Part shown: positions 34,832 through 44,491 of the stretch, in pieces
Layout of the letters: the number at the start of each line of letters is the position of its first letter
How positions within the stretch are numbered: the stretch's first letter is position 1
Source of the DNA: Micromonospora inyonensis
GTDB taxonomy: Bacteria; Actinomycetota; Actinomycetes; Mycobacteriales; Micromonosporaceae
Direction of reading: 5' to 3'
Assembly: GCF_900091415.1 (NCBI RefSeq)
Contig: NZ_FMHU01000001.1
Location: 2,604,001 to 2,668,000, forward strand
DNA length: 64,000 bases
Made by a program: the position numbers and the translations under genes
Notes under the pieces: model-generated
Seen by the model: only the letters and a program-made list of their open reading frames with translations
Database searches by the model: none
Told to the model about the DNA's origin: nothing

Positions 34832-34886
34832 CCCGACCGGTCCGACGCCACCCGACTCGAGCGGGTCGCCGGTCGTCCGCCACCGT

Positions 34887-36428
<1,542 letters not shown>

Positions 36429-37034
36429 TCACCCCAGCAGCAGCGCCACCGCCACCGCGGCCATCACCACCGCGATCACGCCGTCCAGCACCCGCCACGC
36501 GGCGGGACGGGCGAGCAGCGGCGCGAACCGGTGCGCGCCCGCGCCGAGCAGGGTGAACCAGACGATGCTGGCGGACGTCGCCCCGACCCCGAACAGCCAC
36601 CGGTGCTCGTGCTGCTGGGCGATCCCACCCAGCAGCAGCACGGTGTCGAGGTAGACGTGCGGGTTCAGGTAGGTGAAGGCCAGGCAGGCCAGCACGGTCG
36701 CCCGGAGCGTGGCGGGCGGCCGCTCGGTGGGGACGAGCCGCCCCGGACGCACCGCCCGGCGGGCGGCCAGGGCCGCGTAGCAGAGCAGGAACGCCGCCCC
36801 GCCCCACCGGATCACGTTCAGCAGCACCGGCTGGCTGGCCACCGCCGTACCCAGGCCGGCGATCCCGGCGAGGATCAGCAGCGCGTCGGACACGGCGCAG
36901 GTGACCACCACCGGTACGACGTGCTCCCGCCGCAACCCCTGGCGGAGGACGAACGCGTTCTGCGCGCCGATGGCGACGATCAGCGCGAGGGAGACGGAGA
37001 ACCCGGCGACGGCGGAGGTGAGGGCGGTGGACAC
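36429..37034 (-). CDS. LysE/ArgO family amino acid exporter
   Basis: The 201-residue membrane protein has six hydrophobic segments. The N-terminal 'FSVSLALIVAIGAQNAFVLRQGLRREHVVPVVVTCAVSDALLILAG' and the later 'FTYLNPHVYLDTVLLLGG' are hallmarks of basic amino acid exporters (LysE, ArgO). It is divergent from an ArgP/LysG-type regulator, as in Corynebacterium and E. coli, where the regulator induces export when lysine or arginine builds up. The GTG start lies six bases after TAGCCT (37041-37046), giving a leaderless message. Confidence 0.94.
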   Translation of the reverse strand: MSTALTSAVAGFSVSLALIVAIGAQNAFVLRQGLRREHVVPVVVTCAVSDALLILAGIAGLGTAVASQPVLLNVIRWGGAAFLLCYAALAARRAVRPGRLVPTERPPATLRATVLACLAFTYLNPHVYLDTVLLLGGIAQQHEHRWLFGVGATSASIVWFTLLGAGAHRFAPLLARPAAWRVLDGVIAVVMAAVAVALLLG

Positions 37035-37072
37035 GGAGCGAGGCTAGGAGCCGGCGTGCACTTAAGTCCAGT

Positions 37073-37099
37073 TAATCTTTCCGCACACGGTTAAGATTA
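37073..37099. promoter_or_regulatory. LysR-type operator between lysE and argP
   Basis: TAATCTT (37073-37079) and AAGATTA (37093-37099) are exact inverted repeats separated by 13 bases. They sit in the 69-base divergent gap and overlap the argP -10 box TAAGAT (37092-37097). Position and shape fit the binding site of an ArgP/LysG-type regulator that controls lysE and represses itself. Confidence 0.6.
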
Positions 37100-37103
37100 T
37101 CTG

Positions 37104-38000
37104 ATGAGCGGTCTCGACTCGACCCACCTCCGCACCTTCGCCGCCGTGATCGGGGAGGGCAGCTTCGAGGCCGCCGCCGCCCTCCTGCACGTCACCCCGT
37201 CGGCGGTGAGCCAGCGGATCAAGGCGTTGGAGGAGGCGGTCGGGCAGGTCCTGGTGCGCCGGGCCAAACCGTGCCGGGCCACCTCGGCGGGGCAGCCGCT
37301 GCTGCGGCTCGCCGGGCAGGTCGCCCTGCTCGAACAGGAGGCGCTGGCCGAGGCGCGGGCACCGCTGGCCGGTGGTCGTACCCGGGTCCGGGTCGCCGTG
37401 GTGGTCAACGCCGACTCCCTCGCCACCTGGTTCCCGGCCGCCCTGGCCCGGCTGCCCGCGGACCTGGCCTGTTCGTTCGACCTGCGTCAGGACGACCAGG
37501 AACACACCGCGCAGCTGCTCCGCGACGGCACGGTGACGGCGGCGGTGACCGCCGAGCGCGAACCGGTGCAGGGCTGCCGGTCCCAGCCGCTCGGCGCGAT
37601 GCGCTACCTCGCCCTGGCCGCCCCGGCGTTCACCGCCCGGCACCTCGCCGACGGACCCACCCCGGAGGCGCTGGCGCAGGCACCGGTGGTCGTCTTCGAC
37701 CGCAAGGACCGGATCCAGCACCGCTTCGCCGAGACGGTCACCGGGCAGCGACTCGACCCGCCGGTGCACTACGTCCCGTCGGTGCCGGCGTTCGGGGCGG
37801 CGGTCCGGCTCGGGCTCGGCTGGGGCCTGGTGCCCGAACAGCTCGCCCGGGACGACCTGGCCGCAGGCCGGTGCGTCGACATCGCCCCCGGCCGGCACCT
37901 GGACGTGCCGCTGTACTGGCAGCACTGGCGGCTGGAGGCGACCGTGCTGGGCGCGCTCACCACCGCCGTGCACGCCGTCGCCGCCGAATCGCTCCGCTGA
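37104..38000 (+). CDS. argP: LysR family transcriptional regulator, ArgP/LysG type
   Basis: The 298-residue protein has an N-terminal helix-turn-helix (THLRTFAAVIGEGSFEAAAALLHVTPSAVSQRIKALEEAVGQVLVRRAKPCRATSAGQPLLRLA) and a C-terminal effector-binding domain (VRVAVVVNADSLATWFPAALARL...). 'VVNADSLATW' is characteristic of ArgP/IciA/LysG, which sense lysine and arginine. The ATG lies six bases after TAAGAT, so the message should be leaderless. It is divergent from lysE, its likely target. Confidence 0.94.
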   Translation: MSGLDSTHLRTFAAVIGEGSFEAAAALLHVTPSAVSQRIKALEEAVGQVLVRRAKPCRATSAGQPLLRLAGQVALLEQEALAEARAPLAGGRTRVRVAVVVNADSLATWFPAALARLPADLACSFDLRQDDQEHTAQLLRDGTVTAAVTAEREPVQGCRSQPLGAMRYLALAAPAFTARHLADGPTPEALAQAPVVVFDRKDRIQHRFAETVTGQRLDPPVHYVPSVPAFGAAVRLGLGWGLVPEQLARDDLAAGRCVDIAPGRHLDVPLYWQHWRLEATVLGALTTAVHAVAAESLR

Positions 38001-38057
38001 CCGTGCCCCGCCCGTCGGCGCGGCGGTGGTTCGGGCTGTGGTGGTTCGGGCTGTGGT

Positions 38058-38111
38058 GGTAGCAGGGGTCCCCTGTTACCGCATTTTGATGAGCAGGGGT
38101 CCCCTGCTACC
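38058..38111. repeat. dispersed paired-palindrome repeat, copy 2 (argP/accA3 convergent gap)
   Basis: Two palindromes of the GCAGGGG-T-CCCCTGC type, at 38058-38080 and about 38092-38111, are separated by a T-rich spacer (GCATTTTGATGA). A 17-base tandem repeat (GGTGGTTCGGGCTGTGG type) lies directly upstream from about 38025. It is between convergent genes and could end transcription from both sides. Confidence 0.85.
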
Positions 38112-38135
38112 ACCAGACAACGCTGCGGCGGACGG

Positions 38136-39887
38136 TCAGGCGATCGTGCAGATGGCAGTGCCGGCCGTGATCACCGCGCCGACGTCGGCGGAGAGTCCGC
38201 TGACCGTGCCGGCCTTGTGGGCGTGGAGGGGCTGCTCCATCTTCATCGCCTCCAGCACGACCACCAGGTCGCCCTCGGCGACCGTGTCCCCGTCGGCCAC
38301 GGCGATCTTGACGATGGTGCCCTGCATCGGAGAGGTGAGCGTGTCACCGCTGACCGCCGCGCCGGCCGCCGCCCCACCGCTGCGACGGGCCGGCTTCCGT
38401 GCGGCCGGCGACGCGGTGGTCGTACCCGCGCCGAGGCCGGCGGGGAGGGTGACCTCCAGCCGCTTGCCGCCCACCTCGACCACGACGGTCTCGCGCCCGG
38501 CCGGACCCTCGGCGGGGCCGGCGGCGGCGGTGAACGGCGGCACGGTGTTGTCGAACTCGGTCTCGATCCACCGGGTGTGCACGGTGAACGGCTCAGCGGT
38601 GAACGCCGGGTCCCGGACGACGAGGCGGTGGAACGGCAGCGCGGTGGCCATCCCCTCGACGACCATTTCGTCCAGCGCGCGCCGGGCCCGCTCCAGGGCC
38701 TCGGTGCGCGTCTCACCGGTGATGATCACCTTGGCCAGCAGCGAGTCGAAGTTGCCGCCGATCACGTCACCGGCGGAGATGCCCGTGTCCACCCGTACGC
38801 CCGGCCCGGACGGCAGGCGCAGCGCGGTCACCGTGCCCGGGGCGGGCAGGAAGCTGCGGCCCGGGTCCTCGCCGTTGATCCGGAACTCGATCGAGTGCCC
38901 GCGCGGCGCCGGGTCGTCGGTGAACCGCAGCTTCTCGCCGTCGGCGATCCGGAACTGCTCGCGGACCAGGTCGATGCCGGCGGTCTCCTCGGTCACCGGA
39001 TGCTCCACCTGGAGCCGGGTGTTGACCTCCAGGAAGGAGATGGTGCCGTCCGCGCCGACCAGGTACTCCACCGTGCCCGCGCCGTGGTAGCCGGCCTCCC
39101 GGCAGATCGCCTTGGCCGAGGAGTGGATCTGGGCGCGCTGCGCGTCGGTGAGGAACGGGGCGGGGGCCTCCTCGACCAGCTTCTGGTGCCGGCGCTGGAG
39201 CGAGCAGTCCCGGGTACCCACCACGACGACGTTGCCGTGCTGGTCGGCGAGAACCTGCGCCTCGACGTGGCGCGGCTGGTCCAGGTACCGCTCCACGAAG
39301 CACTCGCCCCGACCGAACGCGGCGACCGCCTCCCGGGTGGCCGACTCGAAGAGCTGCGGGATCTCCTCCATGGTGCGGGCCACCTTCAGACCCCGCCCAC
39401 CGCCGCCGAAGGCGGCCTTGATCGCCACCGGGAGACCGTGGTCGACCGCGAAGGCCATCACCTCGTCCGGGCTGCCCACCGGGTCGGGGGTGCCCGGCAC
39501 CAGCGGCGCGCCGGCCCGTTGGGCGATGTGCCGCGCGGTCACCTTGTCGCCGAGGTCGCGGATCGCCTGCGGGGTCGGGCCGATCCAGGTCAGGCCCGCG
39601 TCGATCACCGCCTGGGCGAAGTCGGCGTTCTCGGAGAGGAAACCGTACCCGGGGTGGACCGCGTCCGCCCCGGCCTTCGCGGCGACCTCGATCAGCTTGT
39701 CGACGCGCAGGTACGTCTCCGCGGCGGTGTCACCGCCCAGGGCGTACGCCTCGTCGGCGAGGGTGGCGTGCAGGGCGTCCCGATCCGAGTCGGCGTAGAC
39801 GGCGACGCTGCCCAGGCCGGCGTCGCGGCAGGCACGGATGACGCGGACGGCGATCTCGCCTCGGTTGGCGATGAGTACCTTGCGCAC
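38136..39887 (-). CDS. accA3: acyl-CoA carboxylase alpha subunit (biotin carboxylase + biotin carrier)
   Basis: The 583-residue protein has a biotin carboxylase domain over residues 1-450 ([24 protein letters not shown], the ATP-grasp glycine loop '[13 protein letters not shown]', '[17 protein letters not shown]', '[14 protein letters not shown]') and a C-terminal biotin carrier domain with Lys549 in EAMKMEQP. It carboxylates biotin for acetyl-, propionyl- and long-chain acyl-CoA carboxylases with AccD partners such as the one at 53119. GGAGGAG lies nine bases before the GTG start. The order accA3 - maf - accE - accD5 - birA matches mycobacteria apart from insertions. Confidence 0.95.
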   Translation of the reverse strand: MRKVLIANRGEIAVRVIRACRDAGLGSVAVYADSDRDALHATLADEAYALGGDTAAETYLRVDKLIEVAAKAGADAVHPGYGFLSENADFAQAVIDAGLTWIGPTPQAIRDLGDKVTARHIAQRAGAPLVPGTPDPVGSPDEVMAFAVDHGLPVAIKAAFGGGGRGLKVARTMEEIPQLFESATREAVAAFGRGECFVERYLDQPRHVEAQVLADQHGNVVVVGTRDCSLQRRHQKLVEEAPAPFLTDAQRAQIHSSAKAICREAGYHGAGTVEYLVGADGTISFLEVNTRLQVEHPVTEETAGIDLVREQFRIADGEKLRFTDDPAPRGHSIEFRINGEDPGRSFLPAPGTVTALRLPSGPGVRVDTGISAGDVIGGNFDSLLAKVIITGETRTEALERARRALDEMVVEGMATALPFHRLVVRDPAFTAEPFTVHTRWIETEFDNTVPPFTAAAGPAEGPAGRETVVVEVGGKRLEVTLPAGLGAGTTTASPAARKPARRSGGAAAGAAVSGDTLTSPMQGTIVKIAVADGDTVAEGDLVVVLEAMKMEQPLHAHKAGTVSGLSADVGAVITAGTAICTIA

Positions 39888-40090
39888 CTTCGGTGACTCC
39901 TCCCGGGAGGCTACTGCCGGGGAGTGTAACGGTCACCGGACAGACCCTAACGATCGCTAAGTGTGGTCTGCCGCACTGTTCCGGTGCGTCGCCACGCCCC
40001 GTGTCCCGGTAACCCGGCCGGATCCGGTCTGCTGAACTGGACCGAACCGGTTTCGGCACCACGAAACCGACGAACGGGTGGGAGCAGGGC

Positions 40091-41050
40091 ATGATCAGGA
40101 CCAGGGGACTGCGCAAGTCGTACCGATCCCGGGCGGGCCGTAAGGCCGGGACGGTCGACGCGGTCCGGGGCGTGGACCTCGACGTCGCCGAAGGGGAGAT
40201 CTTCGGATTCCTCGGCCCGAACGGGGCCGGCAAGACCACCACGCTGCGGATGCTCGCCACCCTCATCGAACCGGACGGCGGCGAGGCCACCATCGCCGGT
40301 GCCGACCTGCGCTCCGACCCCGCCGGGGTGCGGCGCCGCATCGGGTACGTCCCGCAGGGCGGCAGCAGTTGGGACGAGTCGACGGCCCGGGAGGAACTCG
40401 TCCTCCAGGCCCGGATGTACGGCATCGGCAAGGCCGAGGCCCAGCGGCGCACCGATCGCGCCCTGGCCGCGTTCCAGCTCTCCGAGTACGCCGACCGCAA
40501 GTGCAAGACCTACTCCGGCGGCCAGCGGCGGCGCGTCGAGATCGCCCTCGGCATCATCCACGAACCGAAGATCGTCTTCCTGGACGAGCCCACCACCGGG
40601 CTCGACCCGCAGAGCCGCGCCCACATGTGGGACGAGATCCGGCGGCTGCGCGGCGACGGCATGACCGTCTTCATCACCACCCACTACCTCGACGAGGCCG
40701 ACGCCCTCTGCGACCGGATCGCGATCATGGACCACGGCGAGATCGTCGCCGAGGGCACCCCGGCCGAGCTGAAGCGGGAGATCTCCGGGGACGTGGTGGT
40801 CGTCGGACTCGACCGGGCCAGCACCTCGGCCGCGTACCGGCTCTTCAACGGCGAGGTCTACGTCAACCGGCTGGAAAGCCTCGACGAGGGCGGCCTGCGC
40901 CTCTGGGTCGGCGAGGGCGCGACCACCATCCCGCAGATCCTCCGCCGGATCGACGGCGCCGGACTCGACCTGCGCTCCATCGAACTGCACCGCCCCAGCC
41001 TCGACGACGTCTTCCTCACCAAGACCGGCCGCTCGCTGCGCGAGTCCTGA
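40091..41050 (+). CDS. daunorubicin-resistance type ABC transporter ATPase (DrrA family)
   Basis: The 319-residue ATPase has Walker A GPNGAGKTTTLRML, signature YSGGQRRRVEIALGI, Walker B KIVFLDEPTTGLDPQSR and the H-loop 'FITTHYLDEAD'. The C-terminal extension 'ELHRPSLDDVFLTKTGRSLRES' is diagnostic for the DrrA/NatA class, which works with an ABC-2 permease to export drugs or lipids. GGGAG precedes the ATG. It forms an operon with the permease gene 18 bases downstream. Confidence 0.94.
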   Translation: MIRTRGLRKSYRSRAGRKAGTVDAVRGVDLDVAEGEIFGFLGPNGAGKTTTLRMLATLIEPDGGEATIAGADLRSDPAGVRRRIGYVPQGGSSWDESTAREELVLQARMYGIGKAEAQRRTDRALAAFQLSEYADRKCKTYSGGQRRRVEIALGIIHEPKIVFLDEPTTGLDPQSRAHMWDEIRRLRGDGMTVFITTHYLDEADALCDRIAIMDHGEIVAEGTPAELKREISGDVVVVGLDRASTSAAYRLFNGEVYVNRLESLDEGGLRLWVGEGATTIPQILRRIDGAGLDLRSIELHRPSLDDVFLTKTGRSLRES

Positions 41051-41068
41051 TCACCTAGGAGACCGCAC

Positions 41069-41824
41069 ATGAAACTCGCCCGCGACACCTGGCTGATCTT
41101 CCAACGTCAGATCCAACTGCTGCTCCGCAACCCGGTGTGGGTCTTCGTCGGTGTCTTCCAGCCGGTGATGTACCTGCTCCTGTTCGCCCCGCTGCTCAAG
41201 CCCGCCCTGAACGCGCCCACCCAGGCCGAGGCGTACAAGATCTTCGTACCCGGCCTGCTCGTGCTGCTCGCCATCTTCGGCGGCCTGTTCCAGGGCTTCG
41301 GCCTCCTCGCCGAACTGCGCGCCGGGGTCATCGAACGTTCGCGGGTCACCCCGGTCAGCCGCCTCGCCCTGCTGCTCGGCCGGTCCCTGCGGGACGTCGT
41401 CTCGCTGCTCGTGCAGGCCGTCCTCATCACACTGCTGGCCCTGGCCTTCGGGCTCAGTGTGATCATCGGTGACCTGCTCCTGGCGTACCTGATGCTCGCC
41501 CTGATCGCGCTGATGACCTCGGCGGTCTCCTACGGCGTCGCGCTGCTGGTGCGCAGCGAGGAGGCGCTCGCCCCACTGATGAACACGGTCGCCCAGCCCG
41601 TGCTGCTGCTCTCCGGCATCCTGCTCCCGCTCACCTTCGCTCCTGGCTGGTTGCAGGGCATCGCCAAGTGGAACCCGTTCTCCTGGGCGGTCGAGGGCAC
41701 CCGTGCCCTGTTCGCCGGTGACCTCGGCAACGACCGGGTCTGGCAGGGCCTCGGCATCATCACCGTGCTGACTGTGCTCGCCGTCAGCTGGGCGGCCCGC
41801 GCCTTCGCCCGCAGCGTCCGCTGA
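41069..41824 (+). CDS. ABC-2 type permease (DrrB-like)
   Basis: The 251-residue protein has six membrane segments. It begins MKLARDTWLIFQRQIQLLLRNPVWVFVGVFQPVMYLLLF, and has the ABC-2 loop 'GVIERSRVTPVSRLALLLGRSLRDVVSLLVQAVL' and a late 'PLTFAPGWLQGIAKWNPFSWAVEGTRALF'. Together with the upstream ATPase it makes a drug or lipid exporter. AGGAG lies before the ATG. The substrate is unknown; no biosynthetic cluster is adjacent. Confidence 0.93.
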   Translation: MKLARDTWLIFQRQIQLLLRNPVWVFVGVFQPVMYLLLFAPLLKPALNAPTQAEAYKIFVPGLLVLLAIFGGLFQGFGLLAELRAGVIERSRVTPVSRLALLLGRSLRDVVSLLVQAVLITLLALAFGLSVIIGDLLLAYLMLALIALMTSAVSYGVALLVRSEEALAPLMNTVAQPVLLLSGILLPLTFAPGWLQGIAKWNPFSWAVEGTRALFAGDLGNDRVWQGLGIITVLTVLAVSWAARAFARSVR

Positions 41825-41837
41825 CCCCGCGCTTGGT

Positions 41838-41892
41838 GGTAGCAGGGGCCCCCTGCAGTGCATTTTTGTCGAGCAGGGGACCCCTGCAAACC
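41838..41892. repeat. dispersed paired-palindrome repeat, copy 3 (permease/O-methyltransferase convergent gap)
   Basis: The first palindrome is GCAGGGGCCCCCTGC and the second GCAGGGGACCCCTGC, with the spacer AGTGCATTTTTGTCGA between them, giving the same layout as the other copies. It begins 14 bases after the permease stop. Confidence 0.85.
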
Positions 41893-41920
41893 TCCACGGC
41901 AGGTCGCGGCCCCGACGGTC

Positions 41921-42574
41921 TCAGCGCACCCGGGCGAGGGTGAGGCCGTCGGCGACCGGCAGCATCACCAGGTCCACCCGCACGTCCGCCAGCACCTCGT
42001 CGTTGAACGCGGCGATCGCCCGGTCCGCCTCGTCCTGCGGGGCGAGCACCCGGCCGTCACGCAGCACGTTGTCCACCGCGATCAACCCGCCGGGACGCAT
42101 CCGGGGCACCAGCTCCGACCAGTACACCGGGTAGCCGACCTTGTCCGCGTCGATGAACGCGAAGTCCAGGTAGCGCTCGTGCGGCAGGTCGTGCAGCCCG
42201 TCGGCGGCCGGGCCGATGCGCAGCTCGATCCGGTCGTCCACCCCGGCGCGCGCCCAGTACCGTCGGGCCACCGACGTGTACTCCGCCGAGATGTCGAAGC
42301 AGGTCAACCGCCCGCCGTCGGCCAGGCCCCGGGCGATCGCCAGCGAGGAGAGGCCGGTGAAGGTGCCCACCTCCACCGCCTGCCGCGCGCCCACCAGACG
42401 GGCCAGGAAGGTCAGCAGGGCCGCCTGCTCCGGGGCCACCTGCATCTGCGCCTCGGCCGGTAACGCGGCCCGGGTCTCCTCGACCAGTTCGCGGACGATC
42501 TCGTCCGGTGGGGAACCGTGCGCGACCAGGTACTCGTGCAACTCGTCGGTCAGTGGCAGAGACTTCACACTCAT
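41921..42574 (-). CDS. class I SAM-dependent O-methyltransferase (caffeoyl-CoA/catechol type)
   Basis: The 217-residue protein has the SAM motif 'LVGARQAVEVGTFTGLSSLAIARGL', a following acidic residue at the strand end (LTCFDIS), and the metal-dependent motif 'DFAFIDADKVGYPVYWSELVPRMRPGGLIAVDNVL' found in cation-dependent O-methyltransferases. It resembles Rv0187-like enzymes; the natural acceptor is unknown. The ATG lies six bases after TAGCGT (42581-42586), so the message should be leaderless. Confidence 0.93.
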   Translation of the reverse strand: MSVKSLPLTDELHEYLVAHGSPPDEIVRELVEETRAALPAEAQMQVAPEQAALLTFLARLVGARQAVEVGTFTGLSSLAIARGLADGGRLTCFDISAEYTSVARRYWARAGVDDRIELRIGPAADGLHDLPHERYLDFAFIDADKVGYPVYWSELVPRMRPGGLIAVDNVLRDGRVLAPQDEADRAIAAFNDEVLADVRVDLVMLPVADGLTLARVR

Positions 42575-42625
42575 GGCCGGACGCTAGCTGACCTGCGCAC
42601 CCCAACCCGCCCCGACCCGCTGCGG

Positions 42626-43279
42626 TCAGCCCAGCGGTTGCACCGTCTGACCGCCCGGCGCGGGCTGCGTCCACAGGTCGGTGACACTCAGCTCCAGCTC
42701 GATCAACAGGTTGCGCAGCAGCGGCATGGAGAGACCCACCACCGTTCCCGGGTCGCCCTCGATCCGCTCCACGAACGCCCCGCCCAGACCGTCGATGGTG
42801 AACGAGCCGGCCACCGCCAGCGGTTCACCCGTCGCCACGTACGCGGCGATCTCCTCGTCACTGATGTCGGCGAAGTGCACGGTCGTCGCCGCGACCGCCT
42901 CCACCCGGCTCTCCATGATGAGGTCCACCAGGCAGTGGCCGGTGTACAGCACGCCGCTGTTACCGCGCATCCGCTCCAACCGGCGGGTGGCATCCGCCGC
43001 GTCGGCGGGCTTGCCGAGGATCTCGCCGTCGAAGGCGAGCACCGAGTCGCATCCCAGCACCAACGGCCGGTCACCCACGGCCGGGCGTAGCCGCTCGGCC
43101 ACCGCCATGGCCTTCAGCCGGGCCAGGGTCAGGCACAACTCCTCCGGCTGGTCGGTCTTCTCCTGGGACTCGTCGACCCCACTGACCAGAACCTCCGGTT
43201 CGATACCGGCGGCCTGGAGGAGCTTGCGACGGGCAGGGCTCGCCGAGGCGAGCACGAGGCGGACTGTCTGGTTCGGCAC
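42626..43279 (-). CDS. maf: Maf family nucleoside triphosphate pyrophosphatase
   Basis: The 217-residue protein begins MPNQTVRLVLASASPARRKLLQAAGIEPEVLVSGVDE, the Maf signature (SxSPRR-like loop). It also has 'PLVLGCDSVLAFDGEILGKPADAADATRRL' and 'VATGEPLAVAGSFTIDGLGGAFVERIEGDPGTVVGLSM', which carry the catalytic Asp and Lys region. Maf proteins hydrolyse non-canonical or UTP/dTTP-type nucleotides. The GTG lies six bases after TACCCT (43286-43291). In mycobacteria maf directly adjoins accE; here about 3 kb of type VII secretion-related genes separate them. Confidence 0.94.
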   Translation of the reverse strand: MPNQTVRLVLASASPARRKLLQAAGIEPEVLVSGVDESQEKTDQPEELCLTLARLKAMAVAERLRPAVGDRPLVLGCDSVLAFDGEILGKPADAADATRRLERMRGNSGVLYTGHCLVDLIMESRVEAVAATTVHFADISDEEIAAYVATGEPLAVAGSFTIDGLGGAFVERIEGDPGTVVGLSMPLLRNLLIELELSVTDLWTQPAPGGQTVQPLG

Positions 43280-43357
43280 GCCGGGAGGGTACCGACTGCC
43301 GACAAACGGCAGATCGCCGGCACACCGAAAGTGTCCGCTCGTTCCCGCGCCGCCCGG

Positions 43358-44491
43358 TCAGCGGGCCCCGGCTGAGGACACCGCGCCGTCCCGTCGACGC
43401 CGCCGGGCGGCCAGCGCCCACGCCGCGCCTCCACCGAGTGCCGCCAGGCCGCCCGTTGCCAGCAGCCACCCGACCACCCCGTCGTCATCCGACCCGGGCC
43501 CGGCCGCCGTCGTGGTCGGCGCAGCGTCGGCCGAGGCACTCGCCGTCGACGGTTGCGCGCCAAGCGGTGGTACGTCTGCCGTCAGCGCCGCCACCAGGTC
43601 GATGACGCCGTATCCGTACTCGTCGTCCCGGCCCGGTGCGCCCTTGTCGACGGCGGTGGCGGTCAGCCGGTGCACCACCTCGGTCGCCGAGAGGTCCGGA
43701 TACCGTGCCCGGATCAGCGCCACCGCCCCGGCCACGATCGCCGTCGAGTCTGAAGTGCCGGTGCCCTTGCGGTACTTGCCGTCCATGCTGGTGCTGTAGA
43801 TGTCGGTGGCTGGCGCGACTACGTCGACCTCCCGCCCGGTTACCGAGACGGCGGCGTGGTTCCCCTTCCGATCGACCCCACCCACCGCAACCACCCCCGG
43901 ATGCCGCGCCGGATACCCCACGACGAAGTCCTGAGGATGGTTGCCCGCAGCAGCAACCACAACAATGTCCGCAGCAAGCGCAGCATCGATCGCTTGCCTA
44001 AGGCGAAGTGTTGATCCACCGCCAGTGGAGATGCTGATTACCTGAGCGTCTGATCGCGCGGCGAATTCAATGCCCGCCGCTAAGTCGTCTGGATTGCTTA
44101 GGTTGTCAGCGGCAGTGGAAGTGATTGGCAGTATTCGCGTTTTCGGTGCGATGCCTAGAGCGCCATCAGCATTGTTTCGACCATGTGCTGCAATTAAGCC
44201 AGCCATGCCAGTTCCGTGGCTATTTGGATCTTGACGGCCGTCACCGGAGCCGCCCGCGATAATGTCCGTTCCCGGCAGCAGGTTGTTGCGAAGGTCGGGG
44301 TGTGGGTCCACGCCGGTGTCTGGGACCGCGACCACTACGCCCTCACCCTGGGTGATCTGATGCGCCTCGGCCACATTGAGAAAACGCAGGTGCCACTGGT
44401 CGTCGCGGATACGATCTGCGTGCGCATGGGTGGCTGGCAGGACGATGGTTGCCGCCACCGCCAGTGCCGCCATTGCGGCAGCTGTCCTCAC
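43358..44491 (-). CDS. mycosin-like S8 serine protease (type VII secretion-associated, MycP type)
   Basis: The 377-residue protein has a signal peptide (to about residue 26), a subtilisin domain with Asp58 (VPDTGVD), His92 (NSHGTGMAGLI), oxyanion Asn184 (AAGNHP) and nucleophile Ser247 (GTSDSTAIVAG), then a low-complexity linker and a C-terminal membrane helix (about 340-364) with a basic end. This is the mycosin layout, a membrane-tethered protease outside the cytosol that is needed for ESX secretion. Its start overlaps the upstream gene by four bases. DNA for residues of about 70-190 (43921-44280) is only about 57 % GC, much less than its surroundings. No EccB/C/D/E genes are in the window. 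Confidence 0.92.
   Translation of the reverse strand: MRTAAAMAALAVAATIVLPATHAHADRIRDDQWHLRFLNVAEAHQITQGEGVVVAVPDTGVDPHPDLRNNLLPGTDIIAGGSGDGRQDPNSHGTGMAGLIAAHGRNNADGALGIAPKTRILPITSTAADNLSNPDDLAAGIEFAARSDAQVISISTGGGSTLRLRQAIDAALAADIVVVAAAGNHPQDFVVGYPARHPGVVAVGGVDRKGNHAAVSVTGREVDVVAPATDIYSTSMDGKYRKGTGTSDSTAIVAGAVALIRARYPDLSATEVVHRLTATAVDKGAPGRDDEYGYGVIDLVAALTADVPPLGAQPSTASASADAAPTTTAAGPGSDDDGVVGWLLATGGLAALGGGAAWALAARRRRRDGAVSSAGAR

Noticed and set aside
37769..38113. Small ORFs containing GSRGPLLPP-like peptides (also at 41821, 52876, 61684, 61787)
   Set aside because: These come from reading through the dispersed palindromic repeat; apart from the copy inside cydD they have no start signals or conserved context.
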